Shown piece after piece: positions 1 through 14,122 of a stretch of DNA of 64,000 nucleotides (position 1 is the stretch's first letter; the number at the start of each line of letters is the position of its first letter). The DNA comes from Sabellastarte sp. h YS-2021 (lineage: Eukaryota; Annelida; Polychaeta; Sabellida; Sabellidae), in NCBI GenBank assembly GCA_964017235.1, contig OZ024932.1, positions 80,293,451-80,357,450 on the forward strand. The letters are read 5' to 3'. Position numbers and translations under genes: made by a program. The notes beneath the pieces were generated by a model that ran no database searches, was not told the DNA's origin, and saw only the letters and a list, made by a program, of their open reading frames with translations.

Positions 1-1161
1 ACTGCAACAAAGACTGTTTGATCAAAACTCAGCAAATTATAAAATGAAATGTCAGTCTTTAGAAGACCAAATTTGATACGCCATACACTAAACAGTAATA
101 ACAGACACAAATAACTTTACAATATATGGAATTGGTACATGAACGCGATTTTTTCAGAATCAGCTTCATGAAAGTTACCTTTATGATTTACAGTAAAATA
201 TGGCTTTGCTCAAAGCTGCAGACAGAAAAGAGCAAATACTAATCAATTTGCAAAAATTTAATTCTGGCAGCAATTGAATCATGTGTATAATTGACATCCA
301 ATGTACAAATGGAACTTGTATATATTTTTTTGCATAATTTTCTACCATAAGCTGATAACCAAAGCCTTCTTGTCTTTAAGCAACTTGAATATCTTCTCCT
401 AACCTTTGAAAAGCTACCTCCATACAACGCCTATTTTGTGCAACAACTAAAAACCCAGTGAATTCTTTTCAGTGGGCTTATATTATTTAAATGTAGCCAC
501 TCAAACTTGACATCATAAAACAATACAACACATCTCTCTAGCAATGAATCGACGCTGTAAGGATTCAACTGAATCAATAATCCTGCTTTCCTGTTTATTT
601 ATTTGAACAGAAAAATATATCATGGTTGTGTGCAAATCGATCAAATGCAACATGTAGACCTTTTTAACTTTCTTCACACAAATGAATTTCCTAACAGATC
701 ATCAAACACATGATTTACAGTTTTACTTTTTCTCTTCCACAATTACTAGTATTACATTTGAGTAGATACACAAGTTTCTGTGAAATAAAAATTTTAACCT
801 GCAAAAATATAACACAACAGTTTTTGAGAGAAATCCAATGGAGCAACACTTAATAAATACACACATTAGCTGGGTGCATTAAATATTATTTAATTCACCT
901 AAGGCTCTTTGTACAGAAAAAAAACAACAAAAAGATTAGAAAATTAAGACAAGTTTCAACAATACTTAAGTGAACACAATCTGTTGTATCAATTAATCCA
1001 CCACTAATATTAACTATTTTCTTCCACTTTTTCAGTCGAAGAAAACAAGAAATGTAACAGGAATATTACACATATTTTTTTCTGTGAATAAACAACACAA
1101 AGACATATGAAAACTGTATCCTGACTTACATGTACCCAGATTAAGTAATTATCACCAGCAT
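1..1161. other. AT-rich non-coding flank, no gene seen
   Basis: I see no supported reading frame, RNA gene or repeat here. The stretch lies 3' of the CtBP stop codon on the minus strand, so part of it may be 3' untranslated region. Several TTTATT words (AATAAA on the minus strand), for example near 597, could be polyadenylation signals, but nothing in the sequence chooses among them. Confidence 0.5.
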
Positions 1162-1592
1162 TAGTGATGGGAATCGCCTCCAAGTTGCATGGTCGATTAA
1201 TCGTCCATTTTTCTGAGCGATGATCAAGCCATAATCGATTCCAATGATGGTTATATCATGAAACACATTCCGGGATGAAGTGTATCTTGATGCGGTAGGA
1301 ATAACGGTGTTCCGACGTTTACAATTTACCGAAAACACTCATTTCCTGTAAATATGGCGGCAGATATAAACAAACCCACAATTCGTGACAAATCTGTCAA
1401 TTTATTAGGGAAACTGCCTAAAATATTTGTAAAAAAGCGCGGATATGTAGATACATAAAGAAAGGTAATTAAATATTCTGAAATTTTCAGTGATAAAGAT
1501 GAATCGATGGGCACTACTTTCACACTGATCATCGCTACTACAGTGAATTTCAACTGACCATTCGATGTCTGTAGACAATCGTTCTACCACTA
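1162..1592. mobile_element. non-autonomous hAT-like element with 8-bp target duplication
   Basis: The ends are TAGTGATGGG on the left and CTACCACTA on the right (TAGTGGTAG when inverted). They are flanked by a perfect 8-bp direct repeat ACCAGCAT at 1154-1161 and 1593-1600, the duplication length made by hAT transposases. The 431-bp interior has no transposase frame. An internal phrase (TTCCTGT, then ATATGG, then AGATATAAAC near 1345-1375) recurs in the element at 48958-49471, so the two are probably one family. Confidence 0.75.
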
Positions 1593-1881
1593 ACCAGCAT
1601 TACATTCATCTTATTATATTGTTTCTGAATTCTTTGTCAAAATTGGGTTTTTACTCGGGAAGGGTCGTAACAGTCTTGATATCTCAGACTCAGAACATTT
1701 TACTGAAATATGGTGAAAACCCTTTACTATCTGCATCTTGATTGTCAACAAATTTAGTTGAAGGAAAACTTAAAATATTTGAAAAAAACACATCTTATAT
1801 CTGATTCGTAAAATATTATTCCAGATTTCTGTGCATTTGGAGACTTTCATAGTGATTTCGTTCAGCAAAACTATTACGTCT

Positions 1882-2582
1882 GGGGCCGGATTCACGAACA
1901 ATACTTAGACCATTCCTAACTTAGATTTTAAGTATTACTTAGATTTCAAGTAAGAAATTATGAAACCTTATTCACGAACGTTCCTAACTCTAAGGTGACC
2001 TTAAAACCCATACTTAGATTTTAAGTTAAGTTGAAAGCTACCTTGAGAGGACACAATGTTAATATTACATGATTTAGTTTGTAAACATTGGACAATAATA
2101 GTGTTGTATTTGGATGGGGAGGTTTATTTATCCACGTGGTTAGTGTATAAGTCAAAATTTTGGTAAGATGAAGTTTTAACTAATTCTTCAGAAATAATTC
2201 CACTAATGGCTAGATTCTACTTGAAAGGAACAGATTAAAATTTTCACTAGGAATTAATTTTACTCTCCAAGCTCATCAGCTAAAATAATTAAAAATCTCA
2301 CTTTAATAAGCTGTTACTAAAATTTTTTGTAGAGGATCATTATCATAAACAATCCAATGTATAGACCAAAATTTTCCATACCACTTGGCCAATCAGATTC
2401 ACTGACACAACCGTAACTAAAGAGTTAGGAGAGGTTTTTTTCCTTACTTAAAATCTAAGGTAACCTTATCTAAGTATTGTTTCGTGAATACCAATTCTAA
2501 GAAAAACTTAGTCAAGTGAAAAACCTTCCCTTACTTAGATCTAAGGTCACCTTATCTAAGTATTGTTCGTGAATCCGGGCCC
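1882..2582. mobile_element. inverted-repeat (MITE-like) element, 701 bp
   Basis: The left end begins GGGGCCGGATTCACGAACAA and the right end, inverted, begins GGGCCCGGATTCACGAACAA. The inverted match continues through ATACTTAGA. Both arms hold further degenerate copies of the CTTAGATTTAAG and TAAGGTGACCTTA words, so the element is largely self-complementary. No coding frame is present. I could not identify a convincing target duplication, so the superfamily is left open. Confidence 0.75.
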
Positions 2583-3345
2583 TGATTTCATGAGTTTCGC
2601 TTCCTATTACAAGGCCTATTTGACTGCAAATGTTCTAAAATGACTCAAACATCATATATGTCAGGAGAGATCAGGGAGAGGGCCAGTGGTGACTGAGAAA
2701 TAAGACAGTGATAAGATTATGAAAACCACAGGGACTCGAGAGTCACTGAAGTCCACTTTCTGGTCAATGAAGTAAAGGACTTGCAGGCTACACAATACCA
2801 TCTCACATTTAATATTTCTTTTTCACCGTTTTGTACACAAAAGAAAACAACAACTTCCTGATTGAGAAAGAAATGACAGTACACACATCCTCATCGCATA
2901 TTTCAAGTTTATAACCTCAGTTCACGATGAGTTAGAATGGCAGAAAACAACACTTTTAAGGGACATGTTTTACTTCTTCTCACTACATTCAGTAGAGTTC
3001 ATTCTAGGTTGCTTTCTATGACCAAAGGTAAGAGAATGACAACATTTTCTTTCAAAAATAGAACATACTGAAAACTTTTTACTGGAGTCACAAACTTGAC
3101 ACAGTAATTTCATAATGTCTTTTTCTGTTCACTTGATTTGGTCAATCTTTCAGCAAATGACTCAAATTCATTATTGGTCTAATATTGAAAATACCTCGAG
3201 TAAACTCTCCTGATGTTAACATTTATATATTGCAACTTCCTCAAACATTCCCTCAAAATGGAAAAAATAGGGACAACAGCTGCTGTGACGAACCATGCTC
3301 TGACCAATCAGAGAGCCTGACAGTGTTTGTGGCATTGTTTACAGA
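2583..3345 (-). other. CtBP: probable 3' untranslated region of CtBP
   Basis: This follows the CtBP stop codon on the minus strand and contains no other feature that I recognise. Calling it 3' UTR is inferred from position. The transcript end is not determined. Confidence 0.4.
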
Positions 3346-3527
3346 CTAGTGATCAGTGTTTTCCTGCTTGTGATTGGCCGAGTCCATGGCTGGATGGGGA
3401 GCATGTGGGACAGGTGGGTGGAGGGGGTCTGTGGTGGAATGCACGCCGGCCCCAGGGATTGGGTGAGGGGGGAACGCTGCCGGGTAACTTCCACCACCAT
3501 TCATACCCTCTGTATAGGAGGGACCCG
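3346..3527 (-). CDS. CtBP: CtBP last coding exon (C-terminal tail)
   Basis: The acceptor TTTTTCAG precedes the exon. It completes a Thr codon (A from the previous exon, CG here) and reads GPSYTEGMNGG, matching the start of the tail in arthropod CtBP. A proline- and histidine-rich tail follows (PPHPIPG, HPPVPHAPHP), ending NTDH and then TAG. The tail of CtBP is intrinsically disordered, and its composition agrees with this. The exon is 182 bases including the stop and is the GC-richest coding exon. I see no frame break. Confidence 0.92.
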
Positions 3528-5480
<1,953 letters not shown>

Positions 5481-5489
5481 CAGTGCATA

Positions 5490-5625
5490 CTAGCTAGTAG
5501 CCATTCTGCACTGCACACCACCAATTACCAAGGATCAGCTACTAACTTTCCACTTCAGGTCTGACTGGGAATTAAACTCAGTACCCAACGGTGGGAGACC
5601 AGTGTTGTATCAATTTTATAGTACC
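5490..5625 (-). mobile_element. degenerate tRNA-derived SINE fragment
   Basis: The words AGCTACTAACTTTCCACTTC, GGGAATTAAACTCAGTACCC and GGTGGGAGACCAGTGTTGT follow the same order as the tRNA-like head of the better-preserved SINE at 25859-26099, with many substitutions. The B-box region is recognisable only by that comparison. No tail or target duplication is visible. Confidence 0.45.
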
Positions 5626-5711
5626 CTCACAATCACATCTAATACAGAAACTATATGATTGTAAAATTTATGGGTGTGCAAAGTTATTTTGACATGTTCG
5701 GATCTTCACAA

Positions 5712-5935
5712 ATTTGAAAATTTAATAAGTAAAAATTAAATGTGTACAAGTTAATACCCTACCTAATGGACAATATGCTTTACCGATTGACCCAACCAGA
5801 ACCCACCAAACGCCAGGAAAAGACGTCCTGTTCAAGCACAGGTAGGACTGGTTGTAGTTTGCATTTGCCAGGTGGAGCAACCTACTTCCTTCCTGTGTAG
5901 ACGTGACATCATAGCCTTTTTTCTGTTGCCTGAAC
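5712..5935 (-). repeat. DIRS-A 3' inverted terminal repeat (decayed)
   Basis: It follows the layout of the younger copies: an AATTTAATAAGTA end, TTAATACCCTA, then a degenerate form of the shared repeat ending GACATCATAG, where the others have GACGTCATAG. Its partner is at 20443-20616. Confidence 0.8.
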
Positions 5936-5989
5936 CTAGATAAAACCCCTAGTAAGCCGATAGCGGGGTCAGTTGGGAGGGCCTATCCT

Positions 5990-6085
5990 GTCCATTAGGT
6001 AGGGTATTACCTATAAAATTTTAATTTACTTATTAAATTTGCAATTTTGTTGCGGTAATATGTCCTACCCTAATGGATAATATGC
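5990..6085 (-). repeat. DIRS-A internal complementary region
   Basis: The two element ends are joined head to tail around AAATTTGCAATTTTGTTGCG at about 6035-6055, as in the intact copies, with substitutions. This marks a DIRS element in which the complementary region templates the circle junction. Confidence 0.8.
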
Positions 6086-6228
6086 TATAATAACTACACT
6101 TGGAAGGTGGGTAGCTTACAAGGGACTTAAAGATGGAACTCAAAGACATTAGTAGTCTCGGAGGGACGTCAGCTGGTCCCCCATATCGATTGCCGGTGTA
6201 CAGGTTACCAGATTCAACTGACCTTGCT

Positions 6229-6249
6229 CCCCCCCCCCCCCCCCCCTTT
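6229..6249 (-). promoter_or_regulatory. polypurine-tract-like run of DIRS-A
   Basis: On the sense (minus) strand this is AAA followed by 18 G. It lies between the internal complementary region and the recombinase gene, next to a CAGACCT word also found beside the corresponding tracts of DIRS-B, C and D. A role as second-strand primer is inference. Confidence 0.45.
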
Positions 6250-6379
6250 AACAGACCTCCTCTGGGGTGGGGAAGAGAGGAGTTCAATTGGTGGAGAGGC
6301 CCTTTTCGGAAGGTAGAGGTGACTCGGCAGTTTTGTGCAGGCCACTGCCACCTTAAAGACTATTGGTAAAGGTGGCAAG

Positions 6380-8110
6380 CTGCTTACTTGATCTTTGTCA
6401 AACCCTTTCTTGAGAGACAAAAAATAGTTCTTTCTTCTGCCTGAGATCCTGTCCAGATAGTAGCACAGGGCTCAGCCTTGAGTGATTTATCCAGATAGTA
6501 GCGCAGCGCTCAGCAATGAGTGATCTATCCAGGGTTGAGCCTCAGTGTTCGCTCTCGTCAAAAATGAATGCGAGACAGACTGTCTCCCTTCACTTGAAAA
6601 GGCGAGACAACTGCGAAAAAATGTGAGACATGTTTTGCGTCAAGATATTTTGAAATATTTAGGTAGTTCCAATTTGGGACTGCATAAAATCTTCATTATT
6701 TAAATAAGAAGAAATAAATGCTAAACTAAAAGTTCAAATAAATAAACTATTTATATTAATGCTGTTTATTTGTCATTTTTTTTAAAAATTTCACTTCTAA
6801 ACCACATCTTAATGGCTTAATGGCTGGGTGCTATTTTTTTATTTTCCTGTTATCTGGATTCATCAAATGAATAAATAAGTTGCATTTCTTCTCTTTTCTT
6901 TGAAGAAATATATATTTTGTCTCTTCCAATAACAGACGAATGTCTTTGGTCAGTAGTTGTTTCGACTGTTTCGCCTGTGACACAATATGCAGAAGACGAG
7001 CTAAAAATTAGACATAAAGCACAGAAATCTCGCAAGAATACCCGAATTCTCGAGCGAATTACTGTCAGCTCGATGTATCAAATAAAATAAACTCAATTTC
7101 ATGTCTTTTTTACCTATTTCTGTGAGGAAATATGTACGTTGTCGCTTCCGATAATAGACGAATTTCTTTGGTCAGTAGTTGTTTCGACTGTTTCGCCTGT
7201 GACACAATATGCAGAAGACGAGTTTAAAATCAACAAAAAGCACGGAAATCTCGCGAGAATACCTGAATTCTCGCGTGAATTACTGTTAGCTGGATATATA
7301 AAATAAAATAAACTGCCATTCATGCTTTTCTCATCCATGACGAAATATGTACGTCGTCGCTACGGATAATAGACGAATTTCTTCAGACAGTTTTGAGTAT
7401 TTCGCCTGGTAGCGACAGCACAGACGCGTTGGTGAGTTGGTTTTGCGACAACTCGCCCCAGAGTGTGTACAAACTCGCGAAATCGCGCTCGAGAACGAAC
7501 ACTGGGGCCTGGAATAATAACCACTGGGGCCACACTGTCATGACCCTCTTTGGCCAGCAAATTCTTTGACAAAAAGCTGGGTGAAAGGTAGACACCTTGG
7601 ATCAGTCTGTCTGGTGTCTGATGTTTTTGTTAAATCTAGCATGGATTTCACTCCTGCATTGGCCACAAGCCAGAACTAAGAGGAAGACTGCCTGAAGGGC
7701 AAAAGCTTCAAAGAGGCCTCTCTAAGGGGTTCAAAAGGAGCCTTTGTGAGCTGGTGCAGCACCAAGGAAAGGTTCCAAGAGGGAATGCCTCTGCAACCCT
7801 TAGGTCAAACTATCCAGGAAACAAGTGAGATTTTCGTCCTTGCTGACATTAATAGGCAGTTTTCCAGTTTATCTGCTATGGCAGATCTGTAGCCATCTAT
7901 TGTACTTGGCTGAATGAATGGCTGAGTTAGCAGATTGGCCAGGTACAGAGGAATCTGGCTTGACATGGCTACCACATCCCAGAACCGGGGGATGCTGGGC
8001 CACCCCGGTGCAATGAGAATGATTCCCCTGCATGAGCAGTTCCTTAGTTTCACCACCACTCTGCCCAGAATAGCTACTGTTGGGAAGGGAAGGCATATGA
8101 GTCTAGGTCT
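6380..8110 (-). pseudogene. DIRS-A tyrosine recombinase / pol 3' part, broken
   Basis: Short blocks match the intact recombinases of DIRS-B and D on the minus strand. They include the KKGFDKD block near 6400, the block equivalent to SKNQLAKEGPESVAPVV near 7510-7570, and the block around 7805-8059 with PSTIDGYRSAIADKLENC. The first two are separated by a foreign segment holding three tandem repeats (6880-7480). Frames change repeatedly and the catalytic Arg block is disrupted, so no active protein can be made. Confidence 0.8.
6880..7480. repeat. three tandem repeats of about 230-250 bp within the DIRS-A recombinase
   Basis: The words GTTTCGACTGTTTCGCCTGT and GACACAATATGCAGAAGACG recur near 6958 and 7190. 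A third, partial unit begins near 7340 (AATAGACGAATTTCTT). Units also share CTCGC-rich words, including a perfect TCTCGCGAGA palindrome at 7249-7258. I recognise no gene in them. Confidence 0.75.
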
Positions 8111-8179
8111 TGTTGCGCCTTAGAGTCTGTCACTTTGGCAGAGATTAAGCGCTATAAAAGTTGAATTGGAATTGGTCTT

Positions 8180-8520
8180 CCCAAGGTAGACCAAGTGTAC
8201 CAATATGAATACCATTGGTCAGTTCCAGAAGGGGATGGTGTAGCCTTCCTTAGGGATTCTTATAACCTTGGAGCTGGTCCCTAGTGCCACCCAAGTTTTC
8301 TAAAACTGGTTCAGTAGGGCCCCTACAGGCAGATTTTGATCAACAGTGTGGACATTGGTAACAGGTTGGACAGAGGACAACTGATCTACACTGTAAATAC
8401 CTTTCACATATTTTATTTGTTTAAAATGGGACTTATGCCCTTCTTTTGTGGCTGCCCAGCCACAAAAGGTACATGATTCACAGCTAAACAATTTACATTT
8501 AAAGTCTGACAATTAACCAC
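8180..8520 (-). pseudogene. DIRS-A reverse transcriptase N-terminal fragment
   Basis: On the minus strand it reads FKCKLFSCESCTFCGWAA, matching the Cys-rich segment after gag in DIRS-B and D. It then passes into the other frame to read SVQPVTNVHTVDQNLPVGA, matching the start of the reverse transcriptase. The catalytic core that should follow is missing. The fragment shows that the Cys-rich segment belongs to this lineage and is not peculiar to the young copies. Confidence 0.7.
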
Positions 8521-10194
8521 AAGTGTCTGTCCTTCTGGCCACTTCTACAAAACCCCACTAGAGTACACAGTAATTGTCATTTATATGAACTGTGACTCTT
8601 GGACGGTTGCTGTGAATAGTTGGGGAGGCCTTGCACCAACCTCATTTGCTTGGACCCAGTGGCTGGTGTCCAGTGCATTCTTGACTGATGGGTTGTAAGG
8701 ATGGTACCAGTCAGAGTTTTTCTCAAAGCCACCAGAGTATTGCTTGTCTTTATGATGGCCAATTTCCCCCTGTCTTGTAGATAACATCCTCTGGGAACAG
8801 AGAGATCACATGAAGTAGAGAGTTTCTAAGAGCTGCTACTGTGTCAACATTGACCCAATGACAAAATATTGAGAACTGTCATGTCTGAGCAGAGTGACGT
8901 TCGCCATGTTAATGGTTAATGAAAACACAGTCTGACAGATCCTGATCATAGTCCTGGTCAGAGCCTATGTGATACTCTGATTAAAATGTTATTAGGAAGG
9001 CTAGCTCACCAGTTGCCTCCTGTGTTTTAGTGGAAGACTTCCCATTTGCCTTCTCATCTTGAAGCATCTTCAGTTGAGTGGCCATACTGTCCTGAACCAT
9101 TGTTAAACAACGACTAAAGCGGGCTCCCTGATTGCAGATAAAGGTCAAGTCTCTGGCCTCTCCCATCTCCTTAAGGTTTCCTGTGCAAAGCTCCGGAAAG
9201 CCAGTGACGTTGTAGCCTGGGAAAGTATAGCAATTCTGGTAGAAGCACTATTGAGCTTTTCTGGTTCATTATGCCAGTAAGCAACTATAAACCGGAAAAG
9301 ACTTTCTTTTCTGAGTGTACATCATACCACCTCTGAGTGCAAGGTTAGCATTACAAACTGGTCCTTAGAGAGTTCATTACTATCAGTACCATGTGTAGAA
9401 TACCCTTCTGTCAGTGTTGGGTTCAGTGTTTCCAACTTCTGGCAGAGCCAGTCATCTGATGACAGTTTTATAGATATCTTACCAGTTGAGTGGCTTCTGA
9501 AACTTATTATCGTCTTGTGAGGAGCTTGCACTTTCAAAATCTGGCACCTGGTGTCAACCCATGCATGATCTTACACCTGACAGTTTACCAGTAGTTTTGT
9601 TCTTCAGATATCTGCTGATCAGAGTCCTGTTCCAGTATGTCAGTTTTCTGTTCAGACACTTCTTCATCTTCCTCAAGAGGATGGACATGGGAGTGGGGTT
9701 GGCATCTATGTCATTGGTACAGGTCACACTGGGAAACAGTAAGCTGACTGGCTGGTCTAGCAGGCTAGAATACTGGCATCCCACTGGAGCCAGTTACAGA
9801 GTGTTGGTAAACATCAACAGCAACTGATGTAGCAGGTTTCTGGCTGATAGTAGTCTGGCATCTCACCGGGACCGGCAACTGGCTGGTCTGAAGTCTGACT
9901 GGCAGGGTGAACTAGAAATAGGAAGCCCTGTAAAGTGAGAAGTTGAAAAATGGAGAAATAGGTGGATTGCATACACATTATCAGGTGTAATGTCCACCCA
10001 TGATGCTTGGAAAGGTTATAAGTCATTTAATGAAAAGATGAAAATGTATGCATCGGTCTTTAATCTTAAACTTGAGTATTACTTTGCAAGAGAAAAGGAA
10101 AAGCATCCCAATGAATGTTGATGATTTTGTCGAAATGACTATCTTCCTGTGTTTAATGTGCTTTTCCATTTATTCAAAAATGCAAGGTTTCTGA

Positions 10195-11560
10195 TATAAA
10201 TATATTTTTTGATTTTATGCAGAAATTCAAGATGGCCAAAAAAAACTGACGGAAAATAATTTTTGGGAAAAGTCATCAGACGACTGCAGATGCCCCTAAT
10301 GTCAAGAATTTTGCTGTAATCGCTCTATTCTGCACCATTTCTGAGATAAATGTGTTTGTGCATTTTATGCAGAAATTCAAGATGGTAGGAAAACGTTTTT
10401 TTGGAAAAATGCCAGTTGTCTATGTGGATACCCTGGGGGGTAAAAAATTTCAAAGAAATCACTCTATCTTGCATCTGAGATAAATGTGTTTTACACAGAA
10501 ATTCAAGATGGCCGCCAAAAATGGCAGGAAATTGATTTTTGGGAAAAGTCGCCAGCTGACTATTGCTCTATCTCGCACCATTTCCGAGATAAATGCATTT
10601 TTGTGTTTTACGTAGAAATTCAAGATGGCCGCCAAAAGTGGCAGGAAATTGATTTTTGGGAAAAGTCACCAGCTGACTGTAATAATACCCTGGGGGTCAA
10701 AAATTTCGATGAAATCACTCTATCTTGCACGAAATTCAAGATGGCTGCCGAAATGGCAGGAAATTGATTTTTGGGGAAAAGTCGCCAATTGACCGCTGAT
10801 AGCCTGGGGGTCAAAAATTTTGACAAAATTGCTCTATCTCGCACCATTTCCGAGATTTTTGGCGTTTTACGCAGAAATTTAAGATGGCCACCAAAAATGG
10901 CAGGAAACTGATGTTTGGGAAAAGTAACCAGTTGACCCTACTGATACCCTGGGGGTAAAAAATTTCGATGAAGTCGTTCTATCTAGCACCGTTTCTGAGA
11001 AAAATGAATTTTTGCGTTTACAACATGGCAGGAACTGATTTTTGGGAAGAGTCACCAGTTGAGTCTCGTGATACCTGGGGGTCAAAAATTTCTCAGAAAT
11101 CACTCCATCTTGCACCGTTTCCGAATGGCGGGAAAACAGTTTTTGGGAAGACTCACCAGTCAACTGTGAGGATACCATGGGGGGTCAAAAATTTTGACAA
11201 AATTGCTATATCTTGCACCATTTCCAAGATAAATGTATTTACACTTTTTTAGTTTCTGCCAAATCCAAGGTGGCTGCCCATAAGTTGCGAAAATTGAAAT
11301 TTTTGGTTTTTACACAGGATAATCTTCAATTACCCTTTGGGTTGAAAATTCACTCGAAATCGCTCTATCTCTACCGGTTTCTGAGATATTTAAACTTTTT
11401 TTTATTTTCCGCTAAAATCCAAGATGGCTGCCAAAAGTGGCGAAAATTGAAATTTTTTGTTTTTACACAGGATAATGTTCTATTACCCTTTGGGTCGAAA
11501 ATTTGCTCAAAATCGCTTTATCTCTAACGGTTTCTGAGATATAAGCAAAATATTCAAAAG
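10195..11560. repeat. CAAGATGGC tandem array, units about 115-150 bp
   Basis: At least nine degenerate units each contain CAGAAATTCAAGATGGC, AGGAAATTGATTTTTGGG, ACCCTGGGGGTCAAAAATTT and CGCACCATTTCCGAGATAAA in that order. Shorter units are internal deletions of a unit of about 150 bp. The same family recurs at 33590-35110. Short frames that run through the units are by-products of the repetition. Confidence 0.9.
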
Positions 11561-12139
11561 TAGTACAGAAAATAGCCAATAAAGTACCTAAATGGCTATT
11601 ACTCGCTTACTTACAGAGCTATCAGTATCAAATGCAATACCAAAGAGCTGTAGAGATAACAATCTTGTATTCCCAATTTTAGTAAAATATCTTGAATCAT
11701 TTTCCCTTAAATGCACGGAAACCAACAGGTACTGAAAATAGCATCAGAGATGCCCGTACCCCACAGCCAAAGGAAACATTTTTAACACCATGAGATATAG
11801 AAGTAGTGTATCAGTACAAAGTTCAGGATACTTTCAGAGCACTGTCAGTTATATAAAGGTCCAAACAATGTTTAAATCGAGAAAATAATGTCTAAGAGAA
11901 AGATAATACATGAACTCTTTATCTACATCTGGCATGGCCGAATTATGGTTTAGATGTTTTGAATATTACCATGCATACAAAAGTGGCAATACATTTAATG
12001 AATGCTCATGTGTGGTGTTGGAGCTAAATCTGTGGCTCACTTGATGAATTTCCAGCTGTTACAATGGGAAGTTGTAAAAGTAAAATTCTTAATAAATTCT
12101 AATATAACTTTAACAGTGCTTAATCTGCATCAAAAGACA

Positions 12140-12460
12140 GACCCAATGATGCAACAAGATTTTGAAGGTCAAGGTCACTACAAGGTCAAATCAAGGTCAC
12201 ACCATGATGCTGCACATCTATAACCCCTAACCAATGTCCCTACCATGCATCAACTTCCTACACCTTACAGTTTCAGAGATATAGCCTGGACAAGATTTTA
12301 TAGGTCCAGGTTACTACAGCAAGGTCAAAGGTCAAATCAAGGTCAGACCATGATGTTGCAGACCTACACATCCTAACCAATGTCCCTACCAAGTATCAAC
12401 TTCCTACACCGTACGGTTTCTGAGATAAAGCCCGGACAAACTTTTTCCTGTCGCCCACCC
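12140..12460. repeat. GGTCA-type tandem repeat, about 147-bp units
   Basis: Just over two units contain AAGGTCAAATCAAGGTCA, CCTAACCAATGTCCCTACCA and CGGTTTCTGAGATAAAGCCC (second unit). A perfect AGGTCAAAGGTCA lies at 12322-12334. The family recurs at 36000-36570, 44300-45440 and 60335-60640. Confidence 0.85.
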
Positions 12461-13881
12461 GCCCATCCGGACACCATGGGTGAAAACAATACCCCGATAG
12501 CCCTTAAGGGCTGTGGGGTAAAAATGGCTATATTTAGGTATTACTCAGTAAGCAAAAGAGCTACAACAGCTGAAAGCAATCCCAAGCAAGACACTGCCCC
12601 AATAATCCTGCATACCAAGTTTGGTGAAGATAGCTCTAACATTTTTCCTTAAAGCCCAAAGTCGAGGGGTCAAAGAGCATTTAAGAACCTTCATTCCTCT
12701 GTCAATTGTGATGCTAAAATAAACAAACTAATGTTGCATGGCAAGTGCATTGTAATCTACACCTATCTCAGATAATTAACAACTGCCGAGTACAGAAGGA
12801 CTTATGTGGGAATCTGCTGTTGAAAATTTAAATAAAGTTTGTGTACTTAAAAACAGTAAAAAAACTGTATCAAGTGACAAAATTCCTTGAGAACTTATGC
12901 CCTTTTAGTCTGGAAGGAAGAGTTTATCAGTGCTGTCAAAAGGTGATATGTTATATCCCAGTAAGCTGTGGTGTTTGTTGTTATTTGTATATAAAAACTT
13001 CAAATGTATGATCTTTGTAATTTGAGGAGATTTTCGTCCCGGGTCGAAAACTTTCCCCTTTAAAATGAGCGGAAACGATGTGACACCAGATGCCGTAAAA
13101 AGCAATGGTCTACCTGACGTAAGTACATCAACCGGTGACAGTCTTTTAGGTGATACTGGCATTGAGATCTGTTGAAAAGTAGGCTAACGGCACTTAGTTG
13201 AAGAGTCTTAACAATTAACATTGCTTCAAGTCTGGAGAACCTCTCCGACCATTTCGTGTCCAGTGTCTTGATTTCATCAGAGGCAGACAAACTGGACGAC
13301 TTAGACTTCTTGGTAGATTCTTTTGTAGGCGTAGCTTTCCTCTTGCCTGTGGCCACTTTCTAATCAGAAAGACTACCATCAACCTCTCCAAGGATATGGA
13401 CAGATCCTGGGTCGACAAGCTGTGGGGTGGCTTCATTTTATCTTTACGTGCTTTATAAATGGGGATGGCCAGCTGAGACTTCTTACAGAGTTACAGAGTT
13501 CACAGTCTCTCTATATACCACAAGGATTACTCCCAGCCACCTTATCGTGACTCCTCGTGCAATATGGTGTAGGTCGAACACAGCCATCACATGTCCACAA
13601 CTCCAATGTTTTTTGTTCCAGAGATACCATATATACAATCACTTGATATAAATTATTTGAAAAAATTAGATGTCTTGGCAGTAGTGTTGGTATCGAATAA
13701 TAATATGTGTATCGATATCAAACCATTTTTTGCCTTTCGTATCGATCGATATTGAAATATCGGGTTATAGATGTTTTCCGGGAGAGACGTTCCAAACTCT
13801 TTCGCAAGTTTTAGTTGTTTCCCGAAATGTAAACAAGTTTGCAAATTTAATAAGTAAATTAAATTTTTATAAGTTAATACC

Positions 13882-14062
13882 CTATCCAATGGACAATTGC
13901 TAATCCGGTCGGCGCAGACCGGCCCGCCAAACGACAGAAAAAGTCGCCTTATATGAGTGCATAATGCCCCCACAAGCGTTCCGGTCCCTGTGTGTGCTCG
14001 CAAGGTGGCGTGTCGTACTTCCTTCCTGTCTAGACAGCGTGACGTCATAGCATCTTTTTCGT
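13882..14062 (-). repeat. DIRS-B 3' inverted terminal repeat
   Basis: It is the inverted copy of 19969-20150, differing by one base in an A-run. It contains the palindrome GTCTAGAC (14028-14035) and TGACGTCA (14040-14047). Confidence 0.95.
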
Positions 14063-14122
14063 TGTCTAAACCTATTAGACCCCTAGTAAGCTGATAGCGG
14101 GGTCGGATGGGAGGGTCTTGCG

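Larger units (their letters stand above)
9930..12650. mobile_element. repeat-array insertion in the DIRS-A gag
   Basis: This gag-free segment holds a CAAGATGGC array (10195-11560), then a short element bounded by GTACCCCACAGCC at 11756 and GGCTGTGGGGTA at 12509-12520. The inner part carries a GGTCA-type array (12140-12460). The beginning (about 9975-10010) resembles the sequence at 33455-33490 that precedes the other CAAGATGGC array, so the two insertions are related. The borders are approximate. Confidence 0.6.
8570..13640 (-). pseudogene. DIRS-A gag, broken and split by an insertion
   Basis: Minus-strand blocks match DIRS-B gag in order. FICNQGARFSRCL (about 9100-9150) corresponds to YMCNQAAGLSRCL, KLSSDDWLCQKLETLNPTLT (about 9410-9480) to QLPTDDWLCRKMDRLNLTLT, and TKWSERFSRLEAML (about 13215-13260) to IKWLDRFNRLEAMLL. 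A CGHVMAVFDLH-like block near 13590 matches the N-terminal zinc-binding region. A 2.7-kb repeat element sits between about 9930 and 12650. Stops and shifts are frequent. Confidence 0.8.

Noticed and set aside
6033-6420. Overlapping frames with poly-Gly or poly-Pro on both strands
   Set aside because: They are produced by the C-run at 6229-6246 in DIRS-A and do not match any gene.
10486-11527. Series of open frames with QDGRQKWQE-type phrases
   Set aside because: These are translations of the CAAGATGGC array. The unit length varies and frames do not stay in register.
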